From positions 693,371-757,370 of the forward strand of contig BFEA01000387.1 in NCBI GenBank assembly GCA_003427395.1: a stretch of 64,000 nt of DNA. Direction: 5' to 3'. The notes under the pieces were generated by a model. That model was not told the origin of the DNA and made no database searches. It was given only the letters and a program-made list of their open reading frames with translations. This DNA comes from Chara braunii (taxonomy: Eukaryota > Streptophyta > Charophyceae > Charales > Characeae). Positions 34,063-45,517 of the stretch are shown one piece after another. The stretch's first letter is position 1, and each line of letters begins with the position of its first letter. A program made the position numbers and the translations under genes.

Positions 34063-35314
34063 AAAAGTTTCGGGATCAAAACCAGCAATGCAATATGTGA
34101 CCAAGTGTATATGTTCAAGGTCAGAAGTTCTTCAGGATCAGGAGGACAAGTCCAGACGTCCTACAATCTGTAGGACTGGGGTCCAACGTCCGAACTGAGT
34201 CCCTAGGGGCCAGTGAAGCTCATTTCAGGCCAATCAAAGTTGAGAGGCAGGTAGTACCCGAGCAGCACAATTCCAAACACTCTGAAAGTTCCCTGGTGCA
34301 TATCAACCCTATTGGGTACAGGCAGCCTCAGACGCCACTCGCACAGATCTGAGCCCTACAACAGGCCCAGAAGCAGGGTGACTGAGGCCGGTGAATGCAA
34401 TATTGGCTGGGCATTCCCCAGTCAAAGCACATTCTGCCTGGCACATTCTGCTGGAGCTCCGCTGAGAGCAAGAGCAATGGAGGAAAGAATACCAGCGCCA
34501 AAGAGACACAGAGAGAGAGAGGAGCAGCCATAGCCAGAAGAGGAAGAGAGAGTGGCAACTATAGCTAGGCAGGAGAAGGTGCAACTGCACCATAGATGAG
34601 GAGAGCGAGATATCAGGGAGAGGTCATAGCCTGTGGGTGAAGAGAGAGATATCAGAAAGCCATGAAGAGCATAGTCTGATGATGATCATGTGAGCTGCCG
34701 CAGTAGGGTTCATTACAACTCCATCTACGTTCCTCATTGATTCAGAACATTTTTAATCACAATGGAAAAGACAAAAAAAAAAAAAAAGTCAGTAAACAAC
34801 CACCAAGGACCACCTGCCACTCATACGCCAGCCCTCCATGCACCCAGTGTACACTGCGACCGGCCTCAGCCAACATCAAGCCCAAATGTGGTCTAATCAC
34901 AAGAGCAGTCCTCGCAATTTAGCCCCATTCCCCAAAATTCCCTGCTGGGTCTAGGCCTGCCCCTAACCATGTTGCCACACATATACCACCAGCCTGCCGC
35001 TGCCTACAGCCCCTGCCATCTCAGCCAATTTGGAAAAAAGAAGTCCTCGCAAAAACAATTCAGGCCGTGCCCAGTGCTGCCATCCCATGTCACAGCCCAC
35101 TACTCGTCCCGTCACCACCTCCTGACCCTCCCATCCTCTCCACTAACAGAGCAAAACCAATCCTCATGATAATAGAGGTCCAAATTGCCAAAGAATTCCC
35201 TGCTGAGCGCAGCCCTGACAACCCCCCCCCTTGCCACTACCAGCAATTCTATCACTGCATGCCTGGCGTTTGTTTGAGGGCACTGATGCCGTGTCAGCGC
35301 ACTGGTTTCCTTTC
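34063..35314. other. no gene recognised
   Basis: If the PBS-like site is real, the first part could be the leader of another element, but no gag motif is seen. The proline- and serine-rich frames near 34970-35310 are compositional. Confidence 0.4.
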
Positions 35315-35412
35315 CTTGGACCATTTCTCATTTTGCGCATCATCCTTGCACAAGGGCCGCACTAATCTTCTTCTCTGCACTGTTCCAGTCTTACCGGATG
35401 TCCCATGGGGCC
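35315..35412 (-). pseudogene. U6 snRNA pseudogene, full length but degenerate
   Basis: The minus-strand reading follows U6 from GGACATCCGGTAAGACTGGAAC through GAAGATTAGTGCGGCCCTTG and GATGATGCGC to GAGAAATGGTCCAAGG, with many substitutions. An A/G-rich stretch (AAGGAAAGGAAA) follows its 3' end. Changes in the ACAGAGA-region equivalent (AGAGAAGAAG) rule out function. Confidence 0.75.
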
Positions 35413-35633
35413 ACATCAGTTTTCACAGTCCCCTTTTTTCCCCAAACGTTTTGGACACCGAAATCTGGGTGGTTCCCACTCCCGATCGGCTCTGAAGTTC
35501 AGTCTGGCATACCAAGTATGAAATGTTTTCTCATCAGCAATCACTTATATCCATGCAGCCATCAGTTTTCTACCTCGACCATCCTCTGGACACCCTTACT
35601 TGCATCAGTTTTTCGCATTGTTGATCTAGGTTT

Positions 35634-35638
<5 letters not shown>

Positions 35639-35669
<31 letters not shown>

Positions 35670-35678
35670 CCCCCCCCT
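35639..35678. repeat. (CT)n then C run
   Basis: A CT microsatellite followed by about 11 C, with a GT-rich stretch after it. Confidence 0.9.
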
Positions 35679-36105
35679 GTGTCTGTGCGTGTGTGTGTGC
35701 ATGGCAGAGTTGCTCATGGAAAAACATACAGACACACAGAGGTGCTCTGCTAAGGAAGGTGCTCTAAATGTTTGCTTCGGGTAGCCATAGTTCCGTTATT
35801 CATAGTAATCACCAGGGTGTTTGCTCCAAGTACCCATAATTCTGATATTCGGTTAATAATTACCAGGAGGTCGTACACTGATTTTCAGGGCAACAACCCA
35901 GGGCTTGAGTGAGGGTGGAGTTGGACTCAGGTAAGCATCACTTCTGAAATGCTCTCCCAAAGTACTTCAACAGAGGCCACCAAAAACCAGCACTATCTGG
36001 CCCTAAAACTACAAGTAACTCCGAGCTTCTTTTTTCCCGATGGATGCCCCCCTTGAACCGGCAGTACACCACTCTGGCAAATTTGAGAATCTAAGATGAG
36101 TCATT

Positions 36106-36257
36106 CCGAAAAGCTCAGGGGAACAGTGCTACCGGACCCAAATGGCCAAAACGGGGGAAAAAAAACACTGCGCTAGTGTTTCGACAAAAGCTTGGCATGC
36201 AGGGGAAGTCTGCCTCGGCAAAACGAGGCTCAGATGTTCTGGTGCTTTCAACCACCA
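36106..36257 (+). repeat. dispersed repeat, copy 2
   Basis: Matches the body of 16523-16699 (CCGAAAAGCTC, AAAGCTTGGC, GGGGAAGTCTGCCTCG, GCTCGGATGT-like blocks, final GGTGCTTTCAACCACC). Confidence 0.55.
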
Positions 36258-36383
36258 CATGGATTCCCACTGCACACCCAAACAAAAAAGAGACCCGACA
36301 CGGAGGCATTTCATTTTTTTTTCAGCTGGGGTCCCATAATAGCACCGCTCATCCCAAGAACCCGGAATGTCGCATTTTCAATT

Positions 36384-36497
36384 CTCCAGTTTGCCTGGGC
36401 AAGGTACTGCCAATTTACAATCTCCAGTTTGCCTGGGCAAGGTACTGCCAATTTACAATCTCCAGTTTGCCTGTGCGAGGTACTGCCAATTTAGAAC
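36384..36497 (+). repeat. 38-bp minisatellite, three units
   Basis: Three almost identical units (CTCCAGTTTGCCTGGGCAAG then GTACTGCCAATTTA). The second half resembles the GGGCCAGGTACTGGTGGTTTA end of the inverted-repeat family nearby. Confidence 0.9.
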
Positions 36498-37565
36498 ACA
36501 GAACAATCACAAGGGCCTACCAGCCACTGCAAGCCACCGCAAGCCTGTTTTGGCCCGGTAGGTCGACCCTTTCCATGGCACCGCATTAACTGGTGCATTC
36601 TCCCGGGTAGCTGAGCTGGGTATTGGTGGTTTAGATAGGGATGGGGGTTAGCAAATACAACTTGCTGATTCAGACAGCTTCCACAAAGACCTGTTGTTTG
36701 GGAGGTGTCCACCAACACTCCTGTTTCTCAGAGTGGCAAGTTATCAAGAAAGGGGACCACTCCTGCAATGGCCTATACCCCCATTGGCCAGCTGTCTTAT
36801 CAGACCTCCCAAGCAACCAAACCGGCAGCCACCACAAGCTTCTTAGCATTGCCAGGGTTTTTTTTTTGTTTCCTCTAATTTCCTGATCTGAAGCAAATTG
36901 GGAGCAAAAGAGAAAAGTGGGAAAATTAATATCACCATAATGAAACCTCACACCTGATGCCACTACAACGTGGTTGAGTTGAATCTGGTAACTGTCCACC
37001 TCAGTATTGTTCCTTCCCAACTCTGTACATTACATACCATTTCATGGTCAGCCTCCTCCAGCCAGCCCAAAGCATATTGGATCCTCAACCATATTCCAAG
37101 GCGACCATAGCCACTATCACCACATTACTTTTCCTCTGTAGATGCAATCACGCACAACCAAAACGCAAGCAACCCTCTGTCAGCTGCTTGCAAATAGCAG
37201 AAAGCGTACAACAAACGGACCGAAGCACTGAGCAGAAGCACCCACACAGCTCTGCAGGAAGCCCGCCAAAGTGCTCTTGCCTGTCTCCCTTAAACGCAGC
37301 AAATGCTGAGCTGAGATGGACGTCTGTCTTGTCAAGCACACCTGTGTCTGTGTCTTCGTCCCATGGAGCAATCCTCCCCGCCCACCTTGTAAGCCGTGGC
37401 TGAACATATCCACATTCTACAGCATGACTTCCTACCCTTGCCCACAGCAAAAGCATACCTACTTAATCTGGGAAAAGTAACCAGCCCGTTTGCCTGATTT
37501 ACCTTGCAAGGGCTTCCATCAATGTTGCTGGACTATCTGCCTATCAGCCTTGCAAATGACCGAAT

Positions 37566-37622
37566 GATCTCAGTGATTCCTACCGGTACTGGCTGATCTC
37601 AGTGATTCCTACCAGTACTGGC
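37566..37622 (+). repeat. 29-bp direct repeat
   Basis: GATCTCAGTGATTCCTACC followed by (A/G)GTACTGGCT occurs twice in tandem. Confidence 0.85.
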
Positions 37623-37691
37623 TGCTGCCTTGTATGATTTACCTGCCTGAATTGGGAATACCTCCCTGGATTTGGAATAATCATTCCCTGC

Positions 37692-37724
37692 ATTGTTAGT
37701 AATACTGTCCTTCGGGACATCCGT

Positions 37725-37756
<32 letters not shown>

Positions 37757-37830
37757 GGCCCCTGCGCAAGGATGACACGCATAAATTGAGAAATGGTCCA
37801 AAAAAAAAAAAAAAATTGTTAGTAATACTG
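37692..37830 (+). mobile_element. retroposed U6 unit with target-site duplication
   Basis: The 16-bp ATTGTTAGTAATACTG at 37692-37707 recurs at 37815-37830, bracketing a U6 sequence and a 15-base A tail. This is the hallmark of LINE-type target-primed reverse transcription of a cellular RNA. The last base of the left repeat may also be the first U6 base. Confidence 0.93.
37707..37800 (+). pseudogene. U6 snRNA retrocopy, full length
   Basis: Carries every U6 landmark: the 5' stem-loop GTCCTTCGGGACATCC, GGAACGATACAGAGAAG with the ACAGAGA box, the AGC triad in GATTAGCATGGCCCCTGCGC, GGATGACACGC and the terminal AAATGGTCCA. In the spliceosome U6 forms the catalytic core with U2. This copy has no upstream sequence element or TATA box, ends in A rather than the T run that stops Pol III, and is flanked by target duplications. 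It is a processed pseudogene of a recently expressed U6. Confidence 0.93.
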
Positions 37831-38812
37831 CCTGTTTGTATAGCAAGGGCTCACAGTGTACCTGCCAGCCTTAAAAGGACAAGAGGACCAGCAGGGCTCT
37901 CACTCACATGTAATGCACAAGAGCAATGCCTGCGTATTTGCCTGCTTGCCTGCCTAAAGGGATACCTGCCAGCCTGCCCTATATAGGGTGCCTTTTCCAT
38001 CCACGTGCACTGGTCAAGAAAGACTCCAAAAAGTACTGGCCTGATGAGGTGCGCACACGCCACGCAGCCAACAATTTGAGTAATCCCAAGAGTTCCTAGC
38101 AACACGATATCACCCGCCAACAATGAATGTGAAAGACGGGCAGACCAAACATAGGAGCTTGCTGGAGAAACAGCTCGTGACCCGAAATCCCAACACTAAC
38201 AGGAAGTACGCATCCAGATGGAGTGACAAAGTTAGATATGGGTCATTTTGAACCATGTGCGGAGGACCTCAGGGAAACAAATCTGGTTAAACCAATAGGA
38301 CCACATCAAATGAGGTGGCCATAAACACAAAAACGCAGTGGTGTGAGAACGAGCAGGTCAGCGACATTTGCAAGAGCCACTAGTCAGCTCACAACAAAAG
38401 GATGAATGGATCAGAAGGAGCAAAACAAGGAAAGCAAAGTACAGCACCAGACAAAAGGAACTAGCCAAATATAAATCGTTTCGGATCCTCGCAGCTCAGA
38501 CATCAACATCTCACGTAGCTTTCCTCTCAGTAATTTGTACACCTCAACCATCTGTGCAGTGACTACGGTCAGCAAGATTTGCCCTTCAGGCAATGTACCC
38601 CGGTACCCCAAGTTGATCAGCACAAGCAAGTGACACAGCGACAGAGACGAGACAGAGTGAGAAGGGGGGGAAGAGGGAAAGGGAGGAGGAGGATCAGTGT
38701 TGATACTCTCATAAAACAATCTTTCCAGTTCTTAGCTTAAGTGGTACGTTCAAGTCATGTCAGCGCAAGTGGGTCAACACACTTCAGCACACGAGTGAAT
38801 GAGTAAGCGAGC

Positions 38813-38817
<5 letters not shown>

Positions 38818-38888
<71 letters not shown>

Positions 38889-39003
38889 NGAAAAAGAGAG
38901 AGAGAGAAAAGCCACAGAGAGAGAGAGACGGACTGAAGGAAAAAGAGAGAGAGAGAGAGAGACGGACAGAAGGAAAAGAGAGAGAGAGAGAGAGACAGAG
39001 ACA
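38818..39003. repeat. (GA)n microsatellite with one N
   Basis: A long GA tract with interruptions containing AAAAGAGAGAG and GACGGAC. One N lies at 38889. Confidence 0.95.
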
Positions 39004-41800
39004 GAGATGAAAAAGTACCTTTTAAAAGGATCACAGTACAAGCACTAACCACATGAATTTTCAAGTACATCAGCATCTGTTCCGGAACCTACTACCATGC
39101 CCAGCATATGAAGTGGGTGGCACGCATGAGCCCACTCGGCCCAGACACAAGCCCCCCACTTAGATTCAGGCCTACAAATGGGCTCTCGATGCCTTATATG
39201 TCCAACAATTGAGCTGGGGATTGCATGTAGCCTAGCAGCAGGCTCAAGTGCAAGCCGTCCACTCTAATCGTCAGGAATTTTCTAGGTCGGACGGGTTTGT
39301 AGTGGAACTGCTAAGCTGCAATTAGGCCCTTTCACCAACCATTACATATTCTTATTTTACCATTACGAGTTATAATACGCAACTCCCACATACAAAGACA
39401 ATTTTTTTATAGCAACTTCTCCACGTCAGCGAAAGCTTTAGAGTTCTAGAAAATGATGCCACACTACAACTTAGTTTCCAGTCATAACACCTGGATGCAA
39501 GCAGACAGAAGCACTAATACCATGCCAAAGATGCCTCACACCACTAATTTCCCACCTTCAGTAGTTGAACTGACCACCAATGCACACATTTGTGACATCC
39601 CACTGGGTCTCGGGAACGCCATAACTGCGCAAGGACAGACTTCTGTAGCCACAAGCTACCTTCCAGCAGTTCACATATTCAACAGTTCTGACAGCTGCGA
39701 CAATACTTTTAGGTTGCAGACAACGGCACAGCAAGGAATCCTGACCGTGAAAATGTGGCACCCGCAAATTTTATTACGTGGCTAGGCACTATACGATGAC
39801 TGAAGAGGGATTTTTCCCAAAAGAAATTCATTATCAAACATTGAAGCACCTGCCCAGTCCAACTACAAACTAGCGTACAACTAGCCTGCAGCTGATACCA
39901 AGGGTGCCACAGCTACTCTATCCAGCCCGCCTAGAAGAAGGCACCAGATCAAAGGTAACACTAGACAGTACGGTGTGCTTCCGAATAAGATTTGGCTGGC
40001 GGATTCGTCAAAATCTGGCCTCCAGATCAACCTGAAGTGTGCTAAGATAAGCTGAACAAGAACAGACATCTCGTGTGGAGCAAAAGGGCAAGAGCTCATG
40101 ATTTTTATTTCCAGTACGAACGCAAACTGTGAGAGCATGGCCTATCAATCCTGCTGTCAGAAAAGTTAACACGGATAAATGGCGTTAAACCACCACTACC
40201 TCGGATCTTGTTTTTGCCGAACCTGAATTTCATTGCGCACCAAGTTTTGCCGAGCCTGCGTCCCATTCTTATTTCTAGACTGGTACTTACCGCCGTTACA
40301 TCCCAAATAGAACAGAACCAAGAAAAAAAAGAGGATAAAAAAAGAAACTTCCCTACACATGCAATAGCCATCAGACACATTCTATGAGGTACTTGTGAGA
40401 CTGTGCCCTCAGTACGGGTATCTGTCCTATGAAAAACGAATGAAGGACAAATAAAAGACCTTCCCTTACGCTGCTATTGCGGTCCAATACAGGATGCTAC
40501 AGTGCAGGCGTGAGTACGACGTGAGTGAGGCAGTTGGCTTCCCCCTGTGGAATCCGCCCTGCCTCGCAGGCAGAAAACCAACAACAAACGAGAAGAAGGA
40601 AAACAAAAACCAAAACATAAGCAATCACGTCCCCACATGCTGGCCAGATACATTCCTCAGAGCACCTCACAGCACTGGTGTGACTTCCACCTGGTGAGGG
40701 CCTTCCCCCAGTCTCTGGTTCCGAAGTTCTCAGTTTTTTTTTGGTTTGCGGGACCGCGGGGTCCCAATCTTTTTTTTTTTTTTCCTTTCCTACCGACCTA
40801 CGCATGGAGGAGGAACTCAAACCACAGGACTCAGGACCCCTCAAGAGACTGAAACATAGACTCCACGCAATCAGGGCACAAGCCGCTCCAACAGGCGTGC
40901 AGGTACAAGCAGGCTTAAAAAGACTACACATGGTAAGCAACGGCGGCTCAGCTTCGATAGGAGCTCTGCCACGGGTTCGATATATATTGATGGTGAAGGA
41001 CCCGCTACCTCTTTTTCTTTTTTTGGGGGGACAAAAACTCCAATCTATTCCTGGGGAGCAGCACGTGCTGGGAACCGGGCCCAGCGTCCCATATAGAGTT
41101 ACACAAGTCATTTGAGATTACCCGGCTTCGGCTGGGAATCAATCTGAGGACTCTCAAATTCGGGACAAACACTTGAATTGCTTTCCACTATAGGTCCCCT
41201 TGGTAGCAAGACCACCCACAGTGGAATTCCCGTAGCTCTCACCACGGTCAAGCACAAACCGTCGATTTTAAATTGCTCCCTCGTTTTCAATCAACAGTGG
41301 CCAGAAACTCTATTCGATTTGTTGAGTTTACGGGACGTAATGGCTTTCCTGTCCTCATTATCCTTTCCCCTAATCTGCATATGCCCAATGCTATGGTTGC
41401 ATGCTTATCCACCCAGCCATTGCTGACAAATCCTGCATCCGCTGCATCCCAGACGAGTTTGTGGCTCAATTGTTGATCAATAACCCGTATAGTCCTGGAC
41501 AAAAGATTAACTAAACGATTTAATGAGGGTCAACTGGAGAAGCTTGATAGAGAAGGCTTGCACCTTCTCCCCCTATCCTCGTTTGTAGAAAAACAACCGC
41601 AAAGCTTGTCTCGCATTGCGATTCCGCCCTTGGAAACTGCTGAATGCTTCATCGCAGTCGAGAGCAAGCCTCCCAACGAAAAGAAGATCACCTCTCAACT
41701 TATTCAATCCAATTTGCTGGCCCTTGGCTGTCCTCTACCCCAGCTCAGGAAGAATTTGCTCCTTCCTTGTACGGGTACGATCTCCTTCGCTAGGTGGAAC
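39004..41800. other. no gene recognised
   Basis: Includes a GTTAAACCACCACTACCTCG end of the inverted-repeat family at 40192 and poly(T) patches near 40735 and 40770. A minus-strand B-box-like GATTGATTCCC lies near 41140. Frames at 41270-41800 may be worn LINE ORF1 or upstream sequence, but show no firm motif. Confidence 0.4.
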
Positions 41801-41859
41801 CTGCCAGGCCTTGGAGATACGAAGGCAAACACAACAAGGCCCAGTAAAAATCCTGGCTA

Positions 41860-43160
41860 CACGATAATAATGTCCAAATTGTCTGCCTCCGAGAAACCGA
41901 ACTAAGTGAAGATAAATGTGCCGGGTGCTTGGTGGGACGGACCCAAGATCTGGTCCCCGACATAGGGTTCAAGGCGAGTAGTCGCCATTCTTATCCACCG
42001 GTCCTTAGACATGGAGATAATTGATTATTACGCTGGCAACAACCTCTAGGGTAGACGGGCATGCGTGAAGCTAATTATAGAACATCGTGAATGGGTAGTC
42101 GTAAGTGTATTTATGCTCCTACTGATAATCGTGACCAGGCAGACCCTGCGTATTTATGCTCCTACTGATTATCATGACCGGGAAGAATTTTTCAACGAAT
42201 TGGCATTGAATATCCCAAGTGTGATCAGACTATTGTCACAGGCGATCGGAACTTTCCCTCAAGATTCCTCTCAATCACAGATATCCGAACCCTGCGTATT
42301 TATGCTCCTACTGATTATCATGACCGGGAAGAATTTTTCAANGAATTGGCATTGAATATCCCAAGTGTGATCAGACTATTGTCACAGGCGATCGGAACTT
42401 TCCCTCAAGATTCCTCTCAATCACAGATATCCTAAGCTCCCTCAAAACAGAGAGGCTCTGTTGTTGATGATGTCTACACTCAACTCGATTGACCCACACT
42501 GATGACAATCCATTTACGTGGTTCTCAAACAACAGGCAGCGCTCACCGCATTGGGTATGCAGAGTGCCAAATGTGTCTGAGCACCCAGTCTCCAATATTG
42601 TACGGGGACAGGAGAGACCCAGATAGACATCTGAGTGGTATGAAGTTCAGACTAAGAAATCCGAGCTGTGTTTGGAACAGCATACCAAAGGAATTGCAGT
42701 TTACGATCGCATGACAAAAGAGTCATTTCAATGGCTCCCCCCCCTACGGTCGCCTACCCCTATGTGTGAATCGTCCCATCCTTCTTTCATTGCAGATGCT
42801 CCCAAAGCCGAAGAACTAACAGATCTCTGTGAATACGCTGGCTTCGTATTATCAACATATTCTCACCTCCTGGCTACAAGGAGCAAATGCAACAGACAGC
42901 CTTCATCTGGAGAACAACCATTGGATGAACACAAACATCGCGCTTGCCTAAGGAAGGCACACCTGATCCGCACCGACCTATCACAGGAGTGGAAGCTCTA
43001 GAAGCCCTGACGGCCATGGCAGAGGGCAAAGCCCCAGGGGAAGATGGCCTGCCAACTGAGGTTTATCTAGCTACCCGGGATGTCATAATTGAACACCTGG
43101 TTGAAATTTATCGTAATGTATTAACTGTTGGAAACCTATCTTTTTCCATTCCTTTGAGAA
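41860..43160 (+). pseudogene. LINE endonuclease/reverse transcriptase fragment
   Basis: A non-LTR retrotransposon ORF2 relic. Read across frames, it shows the apurinic endonuclease blocks: IVCLRETELSED (usual L-Q-E-T-K) near 41881, IYAPTD near 42112 and 42152, and VTGDRNFP near 42233. Then come FTWFSNN-like residues near 42517 and the RT entry motif GKAPGEDGLPTEVYL near 43026. The RT palm motif with the paired Asp is not found, so the element is broken after the fingers region. Stops and frameshifts are frequent. LINEs of this kind supply the enzyme that could have made the U6 retrocopies. Confidence 0.75.
42143..42434 (+). repeat. 146-bp tandem duplication inside the LINE
   Basis: 42143-42288 repeats as 42289-42434 almost perfectly, with an N at 42342 in the second copy. 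It duplicates the endonuclease IYAPTD segment, which real LINEs have once. Possibly an assembly artefact. Confidence 0.8.
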
Positions 43161-43353
43161 TGGAGCCAGCCCTTACATGCTATTGTATGCGACAGGACAT
43201 GAACTCATGATTTGCTCATCATTAGCTGCACGTGTGAACCATTCACAGCCGCAAGACGGGGAGCGGTTGGAGTATTGCGGTTGGAGTATTGTCGTAACGC
43301 AACAGATGTTGATCATGGACTCCTCTTACAACTCTTCTCCAATTCCCCACATT

Positions 43354-44066
43354 CGACATAGCGACAGAGTAGTGGACCAAGGCCCTACGACTACAAGAAC
43401 AATGGAGGAGCGGGGAAAGCTTGCTCTTCCCCCCCAAAAAATTCAATTCTGCCGCCTAGGACCCGACGTTTGGCCGAAAGCTTTTTCTTCTGCCATGCGT
43501 CTCGACCAAGACCCCTGAGTGCCAGAAGCGGCCGGCCGAGACGTCGGGTCCTAGCCGCCAGCTTCATTGAAAATTTTAAGAAAGTCGCATTTGGGATTTA
43601 TATCTGCGTGATGGTCCGCTACTCTTTTCTCCATCNTTCTCGTTGCATGGTCCTTCCTTACTGTCTTACTCGGCATTCTCTGTGTCTGATACTGTCTTTG
43701 GCTGTCTTTCTCGTTATTTTCTGTGGTCCTCCACTTTGGCTGTCTCTGCATGATGGTCTGCTACTCTTTTCTCCGTCNTTCTCGTTGCATGGTCCTTCCT
43801 TACTGTCTTACTCGGCATTCTCTGAGTCTGATACTCTCTTTGGCTGTCTTTCTCGTTATTTTCTGTGGTCCTCCACTGTGGCTGTCCTTCGCTGTTCGAC
43901 GTCGGTACAGATGCTGTCACACGACCTACAAGAACAATGGAGGAGCGGGAAAAGCTTGTTCTTCCCCCAAAAAATTGGACATAGCGACAGAGTAGTGGAC
44001 CGAGGCCCTACGACCTACAAGAACAACGGAGGAGCGGGAAAAGCTTGTTCTTCCCCCAAAAATTTG
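43354..44066 (+). repeat. ~90-bp dispersed direct repeats
   Basis: A unit with GACATAGCGACAGAGTAGTG, CCCTACGACCTACAAGAACA and GGAGCGGGAAAAGCTTGTTC occurs at 43354-43444 and 43976-44066. A partial copy lies at 43917-43974. Confidence 0.85.
43608..43890 (+). repeat. 142-bp tandem duplication with matching N bases
   Basis: 43608-43749 and 43750-43890 are nearly identical, and each carries one N at the same place (43636, 43778). Contains TTCTCGTTGCATGGTCCTTC. Confidence 0.85.
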
Positions 44067-44097
44067 ATCACGACATCATCACGTTGTTGTTGTCTAC

Positions 44098-44686
44098 GAA
44101 AATTGCATCTGTACCCCACTTGAATGGGAATACCCGCTATATCCAGCCCCAGGACCAACTTGCACCTATACCGAGAAATCAGCCTGCGGAAATTATTTGC
44201 ATGCCCAGGACTGAGATGGGCCCAGGTTGGTACCGCAAAATTGCAGTTATAACCAAACTCTATCGGAATGCAAATAGTATGGACATACCCACGCAAAACT
44301 ATGCCCATATCCGGGACTGAGGTGGACCGGTCTAATTCTTCATATACCCTGCTACTGGATGGCTGAAATTATGCTCATACCCACGAGCCGTTGGGCCACA
44401 ATGGTCACGTGGTGAGCATGAGCATAATTTTGTGGTCCACCATCCAAGGCCTGCCCCTGGGTGTGGGTTCACCCACAATTTTGCCAGCCCGTTCCTGGGA
44501 ATTACCGGAATTTCATGGTCCGCAACCGAGGGCCTGCAGGACTGGGCATGCCTACAATTTCGCACAGGGGAAAAGTTGGGTACTATGCCAAGTTGAACGG
44601 GGCCCGGGTATAGATACAACTTAGGCACTGGGACTGGGTATACAGCCGGTATTCCCATTTTTCAGTGGGGTACAGATGCAATTTTC
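44098..44686. mobile_element. 589-bp terminal-inverted-repeat element
   Basis: The left end, GAAAATTGCATCTGTACCCC, is perfectly inverted at the right end (44667-44686). With small gaps the inverted repeats extend over about 55 bases, through TGGGAATACC. The interior is rich in subterminal motifs such as CCCAGGACTGNNATGGGCCC, CATACCCACG and GCATAATTT, and has no coding frame. This is a non-autonomous DNA transposon. The superfamily is unknown because no target duplication is certain. Confidence 0.7.
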
Positions 44687-45293
44687 CCTTCTTTGTTTTT
44701 TTTCCAAGGCTAATTCTTTCAGATGTCGACTGTATTTTCAGCTAGAACATGAAAATATGCGGTCGCCATCTTCCGGTCCTTCCAACTCGTTTTTTTTTAT
44801 ATTTTTCTCTCAATCTTCTTTGTATATATTTTCCTCATCTATCTCAGCCTCTCGCTACTCTATGTATAGTACAGGGGAACTCCAACCAAACCTGGAACTC
44901 TCTCCACAGCAGTGGTGCGAGACCAAGGCTTGCATCAGCCCTCATCACGATGATGAGGGGTGATCAGGCAGGCACTGCCGACGGGGGAAACCGGCGATGC
45001 TAGTGCCGAGCATCTTTGGCCAGTCACTTGCACCTCCCCCAACCCCCCTCCAACCCCACATTAACGGTGTCTAATGGCCAATACCATTGCTGCATAGCAA
45101 CCAACAATATTTTACTTGGCCAAGGTCCTGCCACTGCTGGCTTGGAGAGCCAACGGGTTATCTCTAGCTGGTAGAACACCAAGCGTGCCCAGGCACGTTC
45201 AGTGGTGGAGCGACCGTCCTTTCACACTTCGTGGGTAGTGGAGCAATGCCCTTGTCTACACTCCCAAGGGCGAGGTCCCACAAGCAAAGAGTA

Positions 45294-45393
45294 TCGGACT
45301 GAGCGCCTGAATCTAGATTCGTTCTACGCAGGAATGCAGAAAAGCAGATCCCACCTGTCCACAAACACGTCCAGATTCAGGCGCCAAGTCCGA
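45294..45393. mobile_element. 100-bp palindromic element P1
   Basis: The left arm TCGGACTGAGCGCCTGAATC is inverted at the right as GATTCAGGCGCCAAGTCCGA, with one short gap. A related half-copy (CCACAAACACGCTCCGATTC) lies at about 55609-55650 inside the hAT element. Confidence 0.55.
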
Positions 45394-45517
45394 TCCTCAT
45401 CAAAAAATCCAGCACCCCTCGCCGCAATCGCAGACCTTCCGAGCAACAGCAGTTTCACGCGGACGTTCCAGCAGCTCCGCCACTACCGTCCCGCTCGTCC
45501 CACAGCACCACCACAGG

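Noticed and set aside
34970-35500. Proline/serine-rich plus-strand frames
   Set aside because: Compositional, with no family. The downstream one overlaps the antisense U6 pseudogene.
37707-37800. Functional U6 gene
   Set aside because: No USE or TATA upstream and no T-run terminator. An A tail and target duplication show a retrocopy.
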